NCBI RefSeq assembly: GCF_000417875.1
Contig: NW_006920882.1
Location: 616,897 to 652,964 of the forward strand
Origin: Pseudozyma flocculosa PF-1
Taxonomy: Eukaryota; Basidiomycota; Ustilaginomycetes; Ustilaginales; Ustilaginaceae
Reading direction: 5' to 3'
DNA: 36,068 bases
Each line of letters begins with the position of its first letter. Position 1 is the first letter of the stretch. This document shows, in pieces, positions 1 to 9,244 of this stretch. Both the position numbers and the translations under genes were made by a program. The notes beneath the pieces were generated by a model. The model saw only the letters and a program-made list of their open reading frames with translations, made no database searches and was not told where the DNA came from.

Positions 1-915
1 CTCGCGCGTCAGGCCTCCGCGCCCGCCGACGAGCGTAGCAAACGCCTGCTGCAGGCTCATGGGCTCGACCTGCTCGCGCCTCCAGGCTTCCCGCGCGTCG
101 TCGGCGGCGGTGGCGGCGGCGTCGGCACCCTCGCCGTCGAACGTCGGCGGCGGCGGCCGTGCAAACAGGACGAGGCTGCCGCGTTCGAGGAGAAAGAGGG
201 CCTCTTCGGGGAGCAGCTCGTTGCGGCTGACGGTCTTGTACCTGGGCGCTTTGCCCTGCGTCGGCGCCTGATCGCCAGCCGGGCGTGCAATATCGCGTTG
301 GCCTTGGCGGCGATCGCCGTCGTCGCAGTCGTCGTCGACGAGCACCTGCCTGCGCGCCATCTGACCCGTGGTCTCAAACATCTTTCCCTGGAGCTCGTGT
401 ACGACGGCGCGGCAGAGGAGTGGGTCCCAGGATGCGGTGGTGAGGCCCTTGTTCATGGACCTGCGCTCGCCCGAGATGGCGTTGATCATGGCCTCGCGGC
501 TGCGTTCGAGCAGCTTCGACTGGCCTCCGAAGCCGGTGGGCTCAAAGTCCTTTTCGCCTCGCTTGGGGATGGCCACCGGGGCGGCAGCGGCGGCGGTGCC
601 GGATTTGGCCTTGGATCCGGCCGCCTTGGACGTCAGAGCGGCGAGACGGAGGTAGTCGGGCATCTCGTCTTCGCCCTCGGAGTCGTCGCCGCCGGCGGGT
701 GCGGCCGAGGGGCCACGACTTGGGGTCGATGGGCCGGCATTGGCGCTGGCGCTGGCGGTGGCGTTGGCGGTGGGCTGCTCGAGGTCGTCTTCGGCCACAC
801 TGACAAAGGGCGATGCCGGGGATGCGGGCGTGGCAGGCGTGGCAGGCGTCGAGGGAGTGGCGGCGCGCCTGCCTCTCTGCGGCGTCGATGGCTGCTGCTG
901 CTGCGTCGCTGCCAT
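1..915 (-). CDS. SEN54: tRNA-splicing endonuclease subunit Sen54 (partial, C-terminus beyond left edge)
   Basis: The frame is open from the ATG at 915 to base 1 (305 codons, no intron seen), and the C-terminus lies outside the window. Sen54 is a structural subunit of the heterotetrameric endonuclease that excises introns from pre-tRNA. The Sen54 N-terminal domain is recognisable: a PKRGEKDFEP block at about residues 113-123, then SRNAMINAIS-like and W-D-P-x(5)-AVVHE stretches, and the diagnostic LLPEEALFLLERGSL near residues 231-247. The first 70 residues are Ala/Pro/Thr-rich and probably disordered. The ATG at 915 is the first in this frame after a region of simple repeats. TPT1, another tRNA-splicing enzyme, is the next gene upstream on the same strand. 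Confidence 0.9.
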   Translation of the reverse strand, partial: MAATQQQQPSTPQRGRRAATPSTPATPATPASPASPFVSVAEDDLEQPTANATASASANAGPSTPSRGPSAAPAGGDDSEGEDEMPDYLRLAALTSKAAGSKAKSGTAAAAAPVAIPKRGEKDFEPTGFGGQSKLLERSREAMINAISGERRSMNKGLTTASWDPLLCRAVVHELQGKMFETTGQMARRQVLVDDDCDDGDRRQGQRDIARPAGDQAPTQGKAPRYKTVSRNELLPEEALFLLERGSLVLFARPPPPTFDGEGADAAATAADDAREAWRREQVEPMSLQQAFATLVGGRGGLTRE

Positions 916-1334
916 CGTGCGAGAGATGGGCCAGCTGGCGGTGTGCAGGGTATCGAGAGCGGGTGGTGCAGAAAGAGAGAGAGGGAGAGAGAGAGAGGGG
1001 GAAGGTGGTGGTGGTGGTGGTCGCCGTCGTCGTCGTCGTGGGCTGAAGGGGCCTCTGCTGCCGCCCTTTTTTCGCTCGGTCGTGTGGAGCAGCAGCAGCA
1101 GCAGCAGCAGAGCTCACCCACCTCCGAAAAAAAGCACCAGGCGGAAATTCGCGGCAGGGCAGGCCACCACCGCCTACCTCGCCCTGGCCCTCTCTCTCTC
1201 TCACCCTCACTCTCTCGCTCTTCCCGACGGCATATGGCCTGGCAGCGGCTCAGTGACGGCGGCGTTCAATGGTACCAGCATGTACGGTTGCATCTGCTCG
1301 ACAGACGGCCATCGACGCCGCAGCCCTCGTGCCG
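916..1334. repeat. SEN54 upstream region with dense microsatellites
   Basis: This 419-bp gap between the TPT1 stop and the SEN54 start holds simple repeats: a GA tract (about 970-1002), GGT/GTC triplets (about 1005-1040), about seven AGC triplets (about 1088-1111) and a CT tract (about 1190-1205). Long open frames run through it in several phases, but they are low-complexity shadows. It presumably contains the SEN54 promoter and 5'UTR. Confidence 0.7.
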
Positions 1335-2722
1335 TCAGGGCGTCCAGACGACCTGGCCCTTGGCATCCTCGACCCGCACAATGTAGCCCAGGGGCAGCTG
1401 ACCCTTGCCCCCCTCGGACTCCCCCTCTCCCTCGCGCCGAGCTCCGCCTCCTCCCCGCCGCCCTTGACCACCCTGATTGGCCCCCTTCGCGCTGTCCTGC
1501 TGCTCCTCTGCACTTGCCTCGGTCGCAGACGGCACGACGGCCTGCTGCGGCGTCCCCTCGGGCACCTTGCCGGGCGTCAGCACCACGCCGTTTGACGAGA
1601 GAAAGAACGGGATGCCATCCCACAGCGCCGCACGGATATCGACAAAGACGAGCCGCGACGCCGACTTGCGCATGCCTGGCGGCAATGGACCGGCGGGAAG
1701 AGAACAAGAGGGAAGTGAGCGCGAGGATCAGTGGACAGGACCGCACGCAGCTTGGACGCTCAGGCACCGCCGACCTACCGGAGATGACGCCCTCGTCGCC
1801 CAGCTTGCCCTTGGCCAGGTGGATGTGGTTGCGCGTCATGGGCCTCAGCCCGCCACTCTGGCGGATCCTGTCCCACGCCGCCGCGTCCGTCCCGTGGATG
1901 ACGAGCACCTCGCCGTCGTCGCTGCCTCCCTGCGATTGCCCCGGCTCGAGCTGGGTCGCCGCCAGTCGAGACTCGAGCGCTTCGTCGCCGTCGCTCGACG
2001 AGGCAGGAAAGGGCACGTTGGGTCGCAGCAGGTGCAGGTTGTCGAGGGTCAGCTCGACGTGCGACAGCGCCGTCACCTGCAGCGGCAGCAGAGGACAAAA
2101 CAGTAGCAGCAGTCAAGTCAGCCCATGTAGCACTGCAAGTCGTCAACCAGCCGAGCAGGCGACAACCCACCTCCTTGAGCGAATGGCCCTGCACCGCGCG
2201 GATGAGCCAGGTGCCGTCGTGTTGTGCGATCTCGAAGCGCTTCTTGTCGTTGTCCTCGACAATCTTCCGGACGTCGTCGAGGTCGGGCCTCTTTGCCTTG
2301 GCTGCGCCGGGTTGTGCCATGTTGAGGCTCTTGAGGCGCGGGCGTGCGAGGACGTCGTCGAGGCGGATGAAGCCGTCCGGGCGGATCTCGAGGCCCTCTT
2401 TGAGGGCGCCGTGGCGCAGGATGTAGGCGAGCGCCTTGGACAGCTGCACGTCGACGGGCTGCGAGCGTGGGTCGTTGCGGTGCGGTGCCTTTTTGGCCGG
2501 CTCGGCGTCGGCGTCGAGCGTCGAGCTGGAACCCGTCGCGGCGGTGGCAGTCGCGGTTGCTCTGGCTGCCTGCGCCTGTGCCTTTGCGGCCCGCTTTGCG
2601 TCCTTGCGTGCCTTGCGTTCGGCGTTGCTAGTCGCGTCCGCCGTCGGTGCAGCGGGCGACGGCGCTGCCTCGGTGGGCGCTGGTAGCGGTGGCTGCTGCT
2701 GAGAGGTGCTTGGGTCCGACAT
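1335..2722 (-). CDS. TPT1: tRNA 2'-phosphotransferase (Tpt1/KptA family)
   Basis: Tpt1 removes the splice-junction 2'-phosphate from ligated tRNA, using NAD+ as acceptor; it is the last step of fungal tRNA splicing. I place three exons: 2722-2171, 2076-1779 and 1675-1335 (396 aa), with introns of 94 and 103 bp. Family motifs are LSKALAYILRHGALKEGL (residues 94-111, with the Arg-His pair at 103-104), RAVQGHS (175-181), HGT (245-247), MTRNHIHLA (264-272) and VISGMR across the second intron, followed by GIPFF-S-NGVVLTPG. The protein is longer than typical members (about 230-260 aa) because of an Ala/Lys-rich N-terminal extension of about 90 residues and a Gly/Glu-rich insert near the C-terminus. 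The ATG at 2722 is chosen because further extension is low-complexity and runs towards the divergent LYC1 start, 212 bp away. Confidence 0.92.
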
Positions 2723-2934
2723 GATGCGAGCGATCGGAGAGGGGCGAGGAGTGATGGTGGTGGAAGGAAGCCAAAATGCGGCGCCGACTTTTTGGCTCTG
2801 CAAAATGAGGCGCAAAATTGGCCGTGGAAAAGGCCGGAAGGGCGGACAGCCAGCCAGTCGTCCTGGTCCTCTGCCCTGCACCACCACCACCACCATCTCC
2901 TCTACCCTCCTAGACCTCGCCGCACTCGCTCGCC

Positions 2935-4263
2935 ATGACGGACGCAGGGCAGACGTACGCCTCGCCGTCGTCCATGATGGACATCCGCATCGTCGCCGCC
3001 ACGCCCCAGCAGGAGGTGATGGCCAACCTGCGCGAAGGCGCAGAGTGGCACGGCCCGCTCATGACGCCCCGCCAGTACCTCGAGCGAGAGGCGCACCTCG
3101 TCGACTCGGCCCTCTCCCGCGACGGCCGCCGTCAGAAGTGGGTCATGGTGCCCCCCACGGCCGAGCCGGGCACGCTCGACTTTCTCGCCTCGTGCGAGAC
3201 GCACCGCCGGCCCATGCTCGTCCTCAAGCCCGGCCACTCGGAGCCCTGCCGCGCCGTCGTCTACTCGATCTGCTCGGTCGTCGTGCCCCCGGACAAGCGC
3301 AAGAGGGGGTACGCAAGCCTCATGATGACCCTGCTCCACCAGCACCTCTCGAGCACCGGCAGGGTCCCCTTTCCCACCTTCGGAGAGCAGGTCTCGGGCC
3401 AGGACGGCCCCACGACGGCCTGGGAGCAGGATCCGGCTCTGCTCGACGCGCGGCATGACGGCGACAGCAGCAGCGCGGGAGACGCAACCGCCTCGTTCCT
3501 CTACTCGGACATCGGCGACTTTTACGAGGCCTTTGAGTGGAAGCGCGCCGAGTCGCGCCACGTCGAGTGGCAGGTGCAGGACGGGGCGGCGGGCGGGACC
3601 TCTTCGTCGTCGTCGCCGGCGGCGGTCGCGCCGCGCTGGCTCACGGCCGACGAGCTGGTCGACATCGCCCAGCTGGACCGGAAGCTGCTGCTGCGCACGT
3701 TCGCACGCGCCGCAGAGACAATCGGCAGCCAGGGGCAAAAGATCCGCTTCGCCATCGACGATCCCGAGGCGCGCGCGTGGCGGTGGCGCATCGAGCGAGA
3801 CAACTTTACCGCTCGCTTCGCCGACCCGCCGCTCGCAAATCGGCCGACGCGGTACGGCGTCATCCTCGGCGGCGGCGACGGCGGTGGCACCGCAGACGGG
3901 CCGGCCTATGCAGCATGGACGTACGACGCCGCGCATCGGCAGCTCAAGCTGCTGCGGCTGCAGTTCGAGACGGCAGCCCAGTTTCGCACGCTCGTCGACT
4001 TGCTCAAGGGTGAGGCGCAGCAGCACGGGATGCGCAGCATCGAGGCGTGGAACGTCGACCTGGCCAAGCTGGGCATCGCCATCGACCAGCCGACGCAGGC
4101 CCGGCTTTGGAAGGGAGAAAAGGTGGCGTTCGAACGCGAGCTGGCGGGCGGCGAGCTCGTCGAGCGCGACGACGTGCACCTCCCCTCGGTCGCCTGGTAC
4201 GGCGAGAGGCGCGGCGGGCAGCACGTCGAGTGGCTGCTCAACGAGTACGGGTGGTACATCTAG
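2935..4263 (+). CDS. LYC1: Lysine N-acetyltransferase LYC1-like (GNAT)
   Basis: This is a 442-aa single-exon protein similar to the fungal LYC1 family, which N6-acetylates lysine as the first step of a cytosolic lysine-degradation route in yeasts such as Yarrowia. The visible support is the N-terminal pattern WHGPLMTPRQYLEREAHL, the LASCET stretch, a GNAT motif-A-like RKRGYASLMM (about residues 122-131), and the aromatic C-terminus NEYGWYI typical of the family. A Ser/Ala-rich insert lies around residues 180-235. The start follows a CCACCA-rich leader. It is divergent from TPT1, with 212 bp shared between the two start codons. Substrate assignment is by family; a different small-molecule GNAT substrate cannot be excluded. 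Confidence 0.8.
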   Translation: MTDAGQTYASPSSMMDIRIVAATPQQEVMANLREGAEWHGPLMTPRQYLEREAHLVDSALSRDGRRQKWVMVPPTAEPGTLDFLASCETHRRPMLVLKPGHSEPCRAVVYSICSVVVPPDKRKRGYASLMMTLLHQHLSSTGRVPFPTFGEQVSGQDGPTTAWEQDPALLDARHDGDSSSAGDATASFLYSDIGDFYEAFEWKRAESRHVEWQVQDGAAGGTSSSSSPAAVAPRWLTADELVDIAQLDRKLLLRTFARAAETIGSQGQKIRFAIDDPEARAWRWRIERDNFTARFADPPLANRPTRYGVILGGGDGGGTADGPAYAAWTYDAAHRQLKLLRLQFETAAQFRTLVDLLKGEAQQHGMRSIEAWNVDLAKLGIAIDQPTQARLWKGEKVAFERELAGGELVERDDVHLPSVAWYGERRGGQHVEWLLNEYGWYI

Positions 4264-4512
4264 CCGGGGACCGTCGCGAGGGAGAGGGGAGCAGAGTGGG
4301 GGGATAGTACGGCATCGAAGGGATTGGCATGCGAGCTCGAATACAACAATAGCGACAGACGTTGCCTTGACGGCGTCGACGCGGCGCTGGCCCGCTCACT
4401 TGCCTACCTGCCTGCCCAGCTGGCTGGCAGCTTGCGTCGTCGAGTCTTGGCTGTCGATCCGAGAAGGCGATCGTCCGTCCCTGCGCGGCAAAAGCGCTCG
4501 AGGTCGGGCGGA

Positions 4513-4926
4513 TCAGACGTGGGGGAGGCCTTGAACGATCCACCTCTCGATGCCCTCCTCAAAGGTAGCGGGACGGGGGCGCGAGAGCGCATCAAGGGCC
4601 TGGATGCGTCGAGTACGCGTAGCCGGCGGCGGTAGGGGTCTTAGCACATTGTGCGGCGATACCTCTTCGTGGTGAGCAGGCCGACCTTCGGGACCCGCGG
4701 GTGGAAGACGGAGGGATCGCCATCGAGCGGCCTGGAGCGCGGCTTGGCGCTCCTGCTCGGCCAAGTCGGACGCCGAGTGCTTGGATCCGCAGCATCCTCG
4801 TCGTTCCTTTCCCACCCGGCCGTCCTCCCCTGCCCGGCCGTCGAGGGAGGGAGGGTGTGGGAGAGGTAGGCTCGTGATGAGGCTGATTAGGAGGGACAGA
4901 GAGAGGAGTGAGAGGAACAGAGTCAT
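4513..4926 (-). CDS. Hypothetical secreted protein A (ERRG-CC type)
   Basis: This 137-aa frame starts at the ATG at 4926. I do not recognise the family. The N-terminus is a clear signal-peptide-like hydrophobic run (MTLFLSLLSLSLLISLITSL). It is followed by a basic ERRG motif (residues 41-44), directly followed by two cysteines (45-46), and an acidic/amphipathic C-terminal segment ending in GIERWIVQGLPHV. Protein C, encoded at 6786-7478, has the same arrangement (signal peptide, then ERRG-x-CC near residue 40). It is the most downstream of three co-directional genes for predicted secreted proteins. No intron is evident. It could be a small effector-like or cell-wall peptide; function is unknown. 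Confidence 0.55.
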   Translation of the reverse strand: MTLFLSLLSLSLLISLITSLPLPHPPSLDGRAGEDGRVGKERRGCCGSKHSASDLAEQERQAALQAARWRSLRLPPAGPEGRPAHHEEVSPHNVLRPLPPPATRTRRIQALDALSRPRPATFEEGIERWIVQGLPHV

Positions 4927-5382
4927 CGTATCGAGGGTGGACGGAGTGAAGGTGTTGTACGAGGAGGTCGGAGAGGGACGGCGGTATCGACGCCGGAGTG
5001 AAGGTGGGAGGCAGGAAGGATGGTGAGGAGGAGGAGCGAGACAACGACCTTTGACGGCCCCCCCTTCTTGTACCACGCCAGACCGGCCTGTCGACGGGGC
5101 ACAGCGTGGAGCACGCCGTAGCCCCAAAGTGCCGCCGGGGCCGGTCGCGGCATCCATCCGAGGATATGAAGGACAGTCGGGGTGACGACGGCGCGTTGCA
5201 ACGACCCGGACCACACCGGCGATGGCCGGCTATCGATCCGGGATCGGCGTAGCGTCGAGATGGCGGATCGATGGCCGCCAGGGGGGCGGTGACACATCGA
5301 TACGGACGAGACGTGCACGCCGAACGGAGCGATAGCTCTGCGCCGCTACGCCGCTGCCGACGTCGATGTAGCGTTGGGCGGA
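4927..5382. other. Intergenic, upstream of secreted gene A
   Basis: This stretch of about 456 bp lies between gene A and the possible original 3' end of gene B. It contains a run of GA/GGA-rich sequence near 4890-5040. I see no convincing gene or TATA box for gene A. Confidence 0.5.
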
Positions 5383-6034
5383 TCAGGGCACTCGCATCCC
5401 GCGCACGGCGTCACGGACGAGAGATTCGAGGCCATCCACGACACCGCCACCCTCGCGCGAAACGCGCGACGCGGACTCGAGAGTGGATCCGGGCTGGCGG
5501 CCGGCCCGTCCGATGGCGGCGGGGAGCACGGTACGACCGGCGGATCCGCCATTCTGCGGCGGGCGGGGTAGCGGCTGCGCCCTGTGCGGGCCCGGACCCC
5601 AGTGTTTAGGAGGGGGGCAGTGGCAGCGGGACGCGCGCAGGCCGATCGCTGTACCGGATGAACCTCGTCTGGCCGGGCTCCGGAAGCGGGTAGCTGCGCG
5701 CACCCTCGACGACGGGGAGTGCGGTACGGGTGGCGGCTCTGCTGTTCTGCGGCGGGCGGGGTAGCGGCTGCGACACGTGCGGGCCCGGACCCCAGAGCTT
5801 AGGAGGAGGCAGCGGCAGCGCGACGCGAGGAGGCCGATCGCTGTAGCGGATGTATCTCTTCTGGCCGGGCTCCGGAAGCGGGTAGCTGCGTCCCCCTCCG
5901 CCTTCGCCGCTTCGACGAAGGACCCGATCGTCGAGCCTCGAGATGGGCAGACCCCATACGGTCCCTGCCAGGACCGTGGCGAGTAGGACGAGGAGTAGGA
6001 GGACGAGTGAAAGGTGAGAGCGGATCGAAGACAT
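5383..6034 (-). pseudogene. Secreted repeat protein B, frameshifted in its second repeat
   Basis: From the ATG at 6034 the frame encodes 142 aa and ends at a TAA at 5606. Residues 1-29 look like a signal peptide (core SLVLLLLVLLATVLAG). The mature part is Pro/Arg-rich and contains two copies of a 64-residue unit beginning RSYPLPEPGQ-(K/T)-R, at residues 49 and 113. In copy 2 a C-run (plus strand GGGGGG at 5611-5616) is one base longer than in copy 1 (GGAGG), and the stop follows at once. The other frame continues the repeat and runs to a TGA at 5383, ending in a GLESLVRDAV-like segment resembling the C-termini of neighbours A and C. So this is either a recently broken gene, an allele with a shorter product, or a sequence error. 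Function is unknown. Confidence 0.5.
5510..5893. repeat. Tandem duplication, unit about 192 bp
   Basis: There are two adjacent copies, about 5701-5893 and about 5510-5700, inside secreted gene B. Anchors are CTGGCCGGGCTCCGGAAGCG (twice), GCCGATCGCTGTA (5641 and 5833, 192 bp apart) and GCGGGCGGGGTAGCGGCTGCG (twice). On the other side of the extra G the spacing becomes 193, which places the indel within copy 2. Confidence 0.85.
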
Positions 6035-6785
6035 CGTGTTCTGGGTCTGTGGCAATAGGCAATCGGGATGGGGTTGGAAGGGAGCGAGAAATGCTGAAAA
6101 GGGAAGGGAGGGGGTCGGATGGAGGGGAGCGAGGAAAGCGAGGAAGGCAGCAGACGAGGACCTTTGGGTCCTTCGCTCTCTCTTGTAGACAGGACGGGAC
6201 GCCCGGCCATGGGCGCGGAGAGGATAAGGCTAGAGGAGGGAAAGGGGAAGATGAGACCGCCGCAACGACCGAGGGGCGAAGGAAAGCTTGATCTACGAGA
6301 CATCGACCGAGGTTGGCAGCCGCCGAACGACGACGCCGCTCCGACCGAACAAAGGCGGACTGAACCCAGAGCTCGAGTTGACGGTGCTTGAGGCGGCGCA
6401 CGAGAGCGCTGGTATGCAGCCTCGCCGAGATCTTGGGGCGACGCAAGCGAACGAAAGGCGCCGAGCTGGCCCCGCTTCATCACCAAGGACGACGTCGTCC
6501 CGCCGCCGCTGCGGCTGCCGATGCGTTTGCTGCTCGGACGCCCCGAAGACGAAAAGAGCTCGATCGGCGATCCCTTGACGACGTACGGCGACCGTGCCGA
6601 TGTCGTGTACCGCCCATCGTCGGGACGGGCGGCAAAGAGCCATGATGAAGATGGTGGGGATGTGGAGAAAGAGGGAGGCGAGGATCGCTGGCGGTCCAGG
6701 GTAGCGTGTCGCAGCCTGATTGTCCTCGACCGGCTCGGCTCCGCGAGGGACGTCGGTCCGTCGGTGATCGGCGAGCTCGGCTTGA
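6035..6785. other. Intergenic between secreted genes B and C
   Basis: These 751 bp are open in several minus-strand frames but have no convincing ATG-started gene. One frame shows a hydrophobic stretch (AILASLFLHIPTIFIMAL, near 6630-6690) without an upstream ATG, and the likely continuation is in another frame. This could be a dead relative of the flanking secreted genes, but the support is weak. Confidence 0.4.
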
Positions 6786-7478
6786 TCAGGCAAGGTGGGG
6801 GTGGGGCAGGTACCGCACCGACTCCTCGAGCACCTCGACGATGCGCTCGGACGGCATGCCAGGCGGCGGGAGGTGCGGACCGCGACGCTCCGCAAACCGC
6901 AGCGCAACGGCGTCCAGGCCGAGGTCCTCGCCCCTGTCCTCCGCTCCGGCCGGCAGCGCAGGCGGTCGTGGCTCCTGCGCCTGCCCCATCGGTCCGAGAT
7001 CCTTGAGCTGCAACCTCGAAGACGACGACGACGCCCCGAGGTGCCAAGTCCTCGCTTCATCTCGGCCTGGCGCCCCGGGCACATCTGCAAAGCTCGGACT
7101 CGTTCCCGTCCGATGGAGGGCGGCGTGTTGTCCCACCTCGCCGTCCTCGCTCGGGGCTGGCGATGCAGGCGGCGGAGGCGGTGGATAGGCCTGATGCTGA
7201 AAATCGAACAACGACGACGTTGACGACGTCGACGTTGACGGCGATGACATAGGCGGGGACGACGAATCCGTCGAAAGCCGCTGCCGCGGCATCGCTACCC
7301 CGTCCTCATCGTCGTCGGCGAGATTGAGGACGGCGGGACGCGCGCAGCAGTTGCCTCGCCGCTCTCGACCCGTCCGATCGTTGGGCGGGATGGCGCGACC
7401 GAACGCGGAGCCGGCGAGGGCGCAGGCGAGGAGCACGAGGAGGAAGAAGAAGGCGGGCTGTCGGAGGTATCGGGCCAT
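6786..7478 (-). CDS. Hypothetical secreted protein C (ERRG-x-CC type)
   Basis: This 230-aa frame starts at the ATG at 7478; the in-frame extension further upstream has no ATG. Residues 1-27 form a good signal peptide (FFFLLVLLACALAGSAFG). Next comes GRERRGNCC (37-45), matching ERRG-CC in protein A, where ERR could be a kexin-like processing site. Then follow a Ser/Thr-rich stretch, a polyproline stretch and an amphipathic C-terminus with RIVEVLEESVRYLPH. No known domain is recognised. A TATA-like box lies 113 bp upstream and matches the boxes of the two cysteine-pattern genes at 13.4 and 14.8 kb. It is most likely a lineage-specific secreted protein; function is unknown. Confidence 0.6.
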   Translation of the reverse strand: MARYLRQPAFFFLLVLLACALAGSAFGRAIPPNDRTGRERRGNCCARPAVLNLADDDEDGVAMPRQRLSTDSSSPPMSSPSTSTSSTSSLFDFQHQAYPPPPPPASPAPSEDGEVGQHAALHRTGTSPSFADVPGAPGRDEARTWHLGASSSSSRLQLKDLGPMGQAQEPRPPALPAGAEDRGEDLGLDAVALRFAERRGPHLPPPGMPSERIVEVLEESVRYLPHPHLA

Positions 7479-7575
7479 CTCCGTCGGGTCAGTTCGGTTC
7501 GGGTCGATCGCGGTAGTGCCGATGTGTGGTGCAGACAACGAGGGGTGCGGCAGTCCCAGCCTCGAGCGACTTCGA

Positions 7576-7591
7576 CCGCCGTCCTCTTATA
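7576..7591 (-). promoter_or_regulatory. TATA-like box with GGACGGCGG extension, gene C
   Basis: Read on the minus strand this is TATAAGAGGACGGCGG, 113 bp upstream of the ATG at 7478. It matches GATAAAAGGACGGCGG at 13178 at 14 of 16 positions, and the box at 14649 over ATAA-(A/G)-AGGACGGC. Confidence 0.6.
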
Positions 7592-7974
7592 GCGCCACCA
7601 CCTGCCTGCGTCCGTGTCGATGAGACGACCGCATTGAGCTGAGTAGTCGCCCCTCATCGACCTGCTCGTCGTCGGCGTGGGGGGGCCGCGGGGGAAAGTG
7701 GCGTTGGGCCAGTAAGGTTTGGCTCAAGAAGGTACGCCGGCGCCGATCATCCTACCTCGGCCCGGCCTCGGGGCCAAGGCCGCACGCGGGGCGGCGGCGG
7801 GGGTTCGGCAGCAAGGGCTCATGATTTGTATGGACATGCGATCGTCTGTGACGGGCGAAGGTGGCTGGCTGGTGTACAAGCGGGCGAGCGGGCGAGCGGG
7901 CAAGCGGGCGGCCGGGCGGAACGGAAGGGACGGGAGGGCGGAGGGCGAAGGCACAAGACGGACGCCGGCCACCT
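7592..7974. other. Intergenic between gene C promoter and DenD 3' end
   Basis: No gene is seen. It contains a GCGGGCGA-type minisatellite at about 7878-7920. Confidence 0.5.
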
Positions 7975-9244
7975 CTAGCGGCAGTGGGCGTCCATGTACT
8001 CGCGGATGGCGCCGGCGAAGCCGTCCTGGTCGACGGTGAAGCCGAGGCCCAACGCGTAGCCGTTGTCAAACTCGCGCGGCCAGCTCGACACGACGCGGCG
8101 GCACGTCTCGTCGTCCTCGAACCGGATGAGCGCCACGGCCCCGTCGCCGCGGACGGTGCGGAGCGCCTCGATAATCTGCCGGATGGACACGGTGAAGCCG
8201 GGCAGCTGTACGGAGCGCGACCAGCGCGTGATCCTGTCGGCGCTCTGCACCACGACGTCCTTGGCGCGCGCCAGGTTCTCGAGCGTCGTTGAGGGTTTCG
8301 CCACCCACACCTCGAGCTTGTCGAGCGCCGGGTCGTCGATCGAGCTGCCGACGGGGCACACGGCCTCGACGCCGTTGAGGGGCTCGCGGACGATGCCCGA
8401 GACGAAGGCGGACGTGGCGCGCGAGGGGGCGCCGGGCCGCGGGACGATGGTGGGCAGCTTGACCGAGAGGCCGTCGATGAAGCCGCGGCGCGAGTACTCG
8501 GTGACGAGGTACTCGCCCATGAGCTTGGCGGTGCCGTAGGCGCCCTCGGGCTGGCACGCCGTCGAGGGCAGGACGAGGTGGGGCAGCTCGCCGCCGTAGG
8601 TTGCGACGCTCGAGGTGAAGATGAAGCGGATGGGCCCGCCCTGCGAGTTGCGCGTGTGGCGTGCCTTTTCGAGGAGGAGGCGCGTGCTGTCAAAGTTGAC
8701 CTTCATGCCGAGGTCCCAGTTCTCTGCCGGGCGGGGAAGGCGCGGTGGCAGAGGATGCAGATCGGGCGGATGAGCAGGCAGAGAGGCAGGCACGGTCAGC
8801 GGCGTCGCTCGGGCCTGGCAGGCGATTGGATGTCGCAGCACGGGATGGGCATGGCCGGGCTGTTCTCACCTTCGCTGCCGAGGCTCATGATACCGTGCAT
8901 CGAGTAGATGACGTCGGGCTTGCCCAGATCGGTGGCAAAGAGGGCGTCGAGGCTGTCCTGCTCCGAGAGGTCGGCCTTCATGGTGCGCACCTCGGCCGCG
9001 AGCGACTTGGGCGGCTTGGGCTCGACGATGTCGGCGAGGATGCTGGTGTCGATGCGGGCAAGAAGCTGGCGTCAGCTGGCCGGGCTTCCGTGCTTGTTTC
9101 TGACTGAGGGTCATTGATGGCCGCCGCGGGTACTCACAACTTGAAGGCCACCTGGGGCTCTCGCTCGACGATGCGCGAGGGGAGGAGCGAGCCGAGCCAG
9201 CCGCCGGCGCCGGTGATGAGGATGGTCTGCTCGGTGACGGTCAT
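7975..9244 (-). CDS. NAD-dependent epimerase/dehydratase, D-erythronate dehydrogenase-like
   Basis: This 342-aa short-chain dehydrogenase/epimerase resembles bacterial DenD, which oxidises D-erythronate at C2 with NAD+. I place three exons: 9244-9138, 9042-8870 and 8723-7975. The first intron acceptor (CACCAG) was chosen because it restores the AFKFILADIVEP strand. Features are a Rossmann GAGGWLG near residue 11, FTSSVATYGG (catalytic Ser/Thr region), YGTAK (Tyr-x3-Lys pair), the ENWDLGMKVNFDSTR block, and a C-terminal ASWP-like segment (SSWPREFDNGYALGLGF) typical of the DenD group rather than UDP-sugar epimerases. It is divergent from an MFS organic-anion transporter, which suggests uptake and oxidation of a sugar acid. 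The exact substrate is unproven. Confidence 0.85.

Noticed and set aside
740..2686. Plus-strand open frame of 648 codons across SEN54 and TPT1
   Set aside because: It is antisense to two well-supported genes and to microsatellites, is very Arg/Ser/Ala-rich, and has no domain.
6293..6690. Possible fourth secreted gene in the A-B-C cluster
   Set aside because: The hydrophobic stretch has no upstream ATG in its frame and the plausible continuation is in another frame. At best it is a relic.
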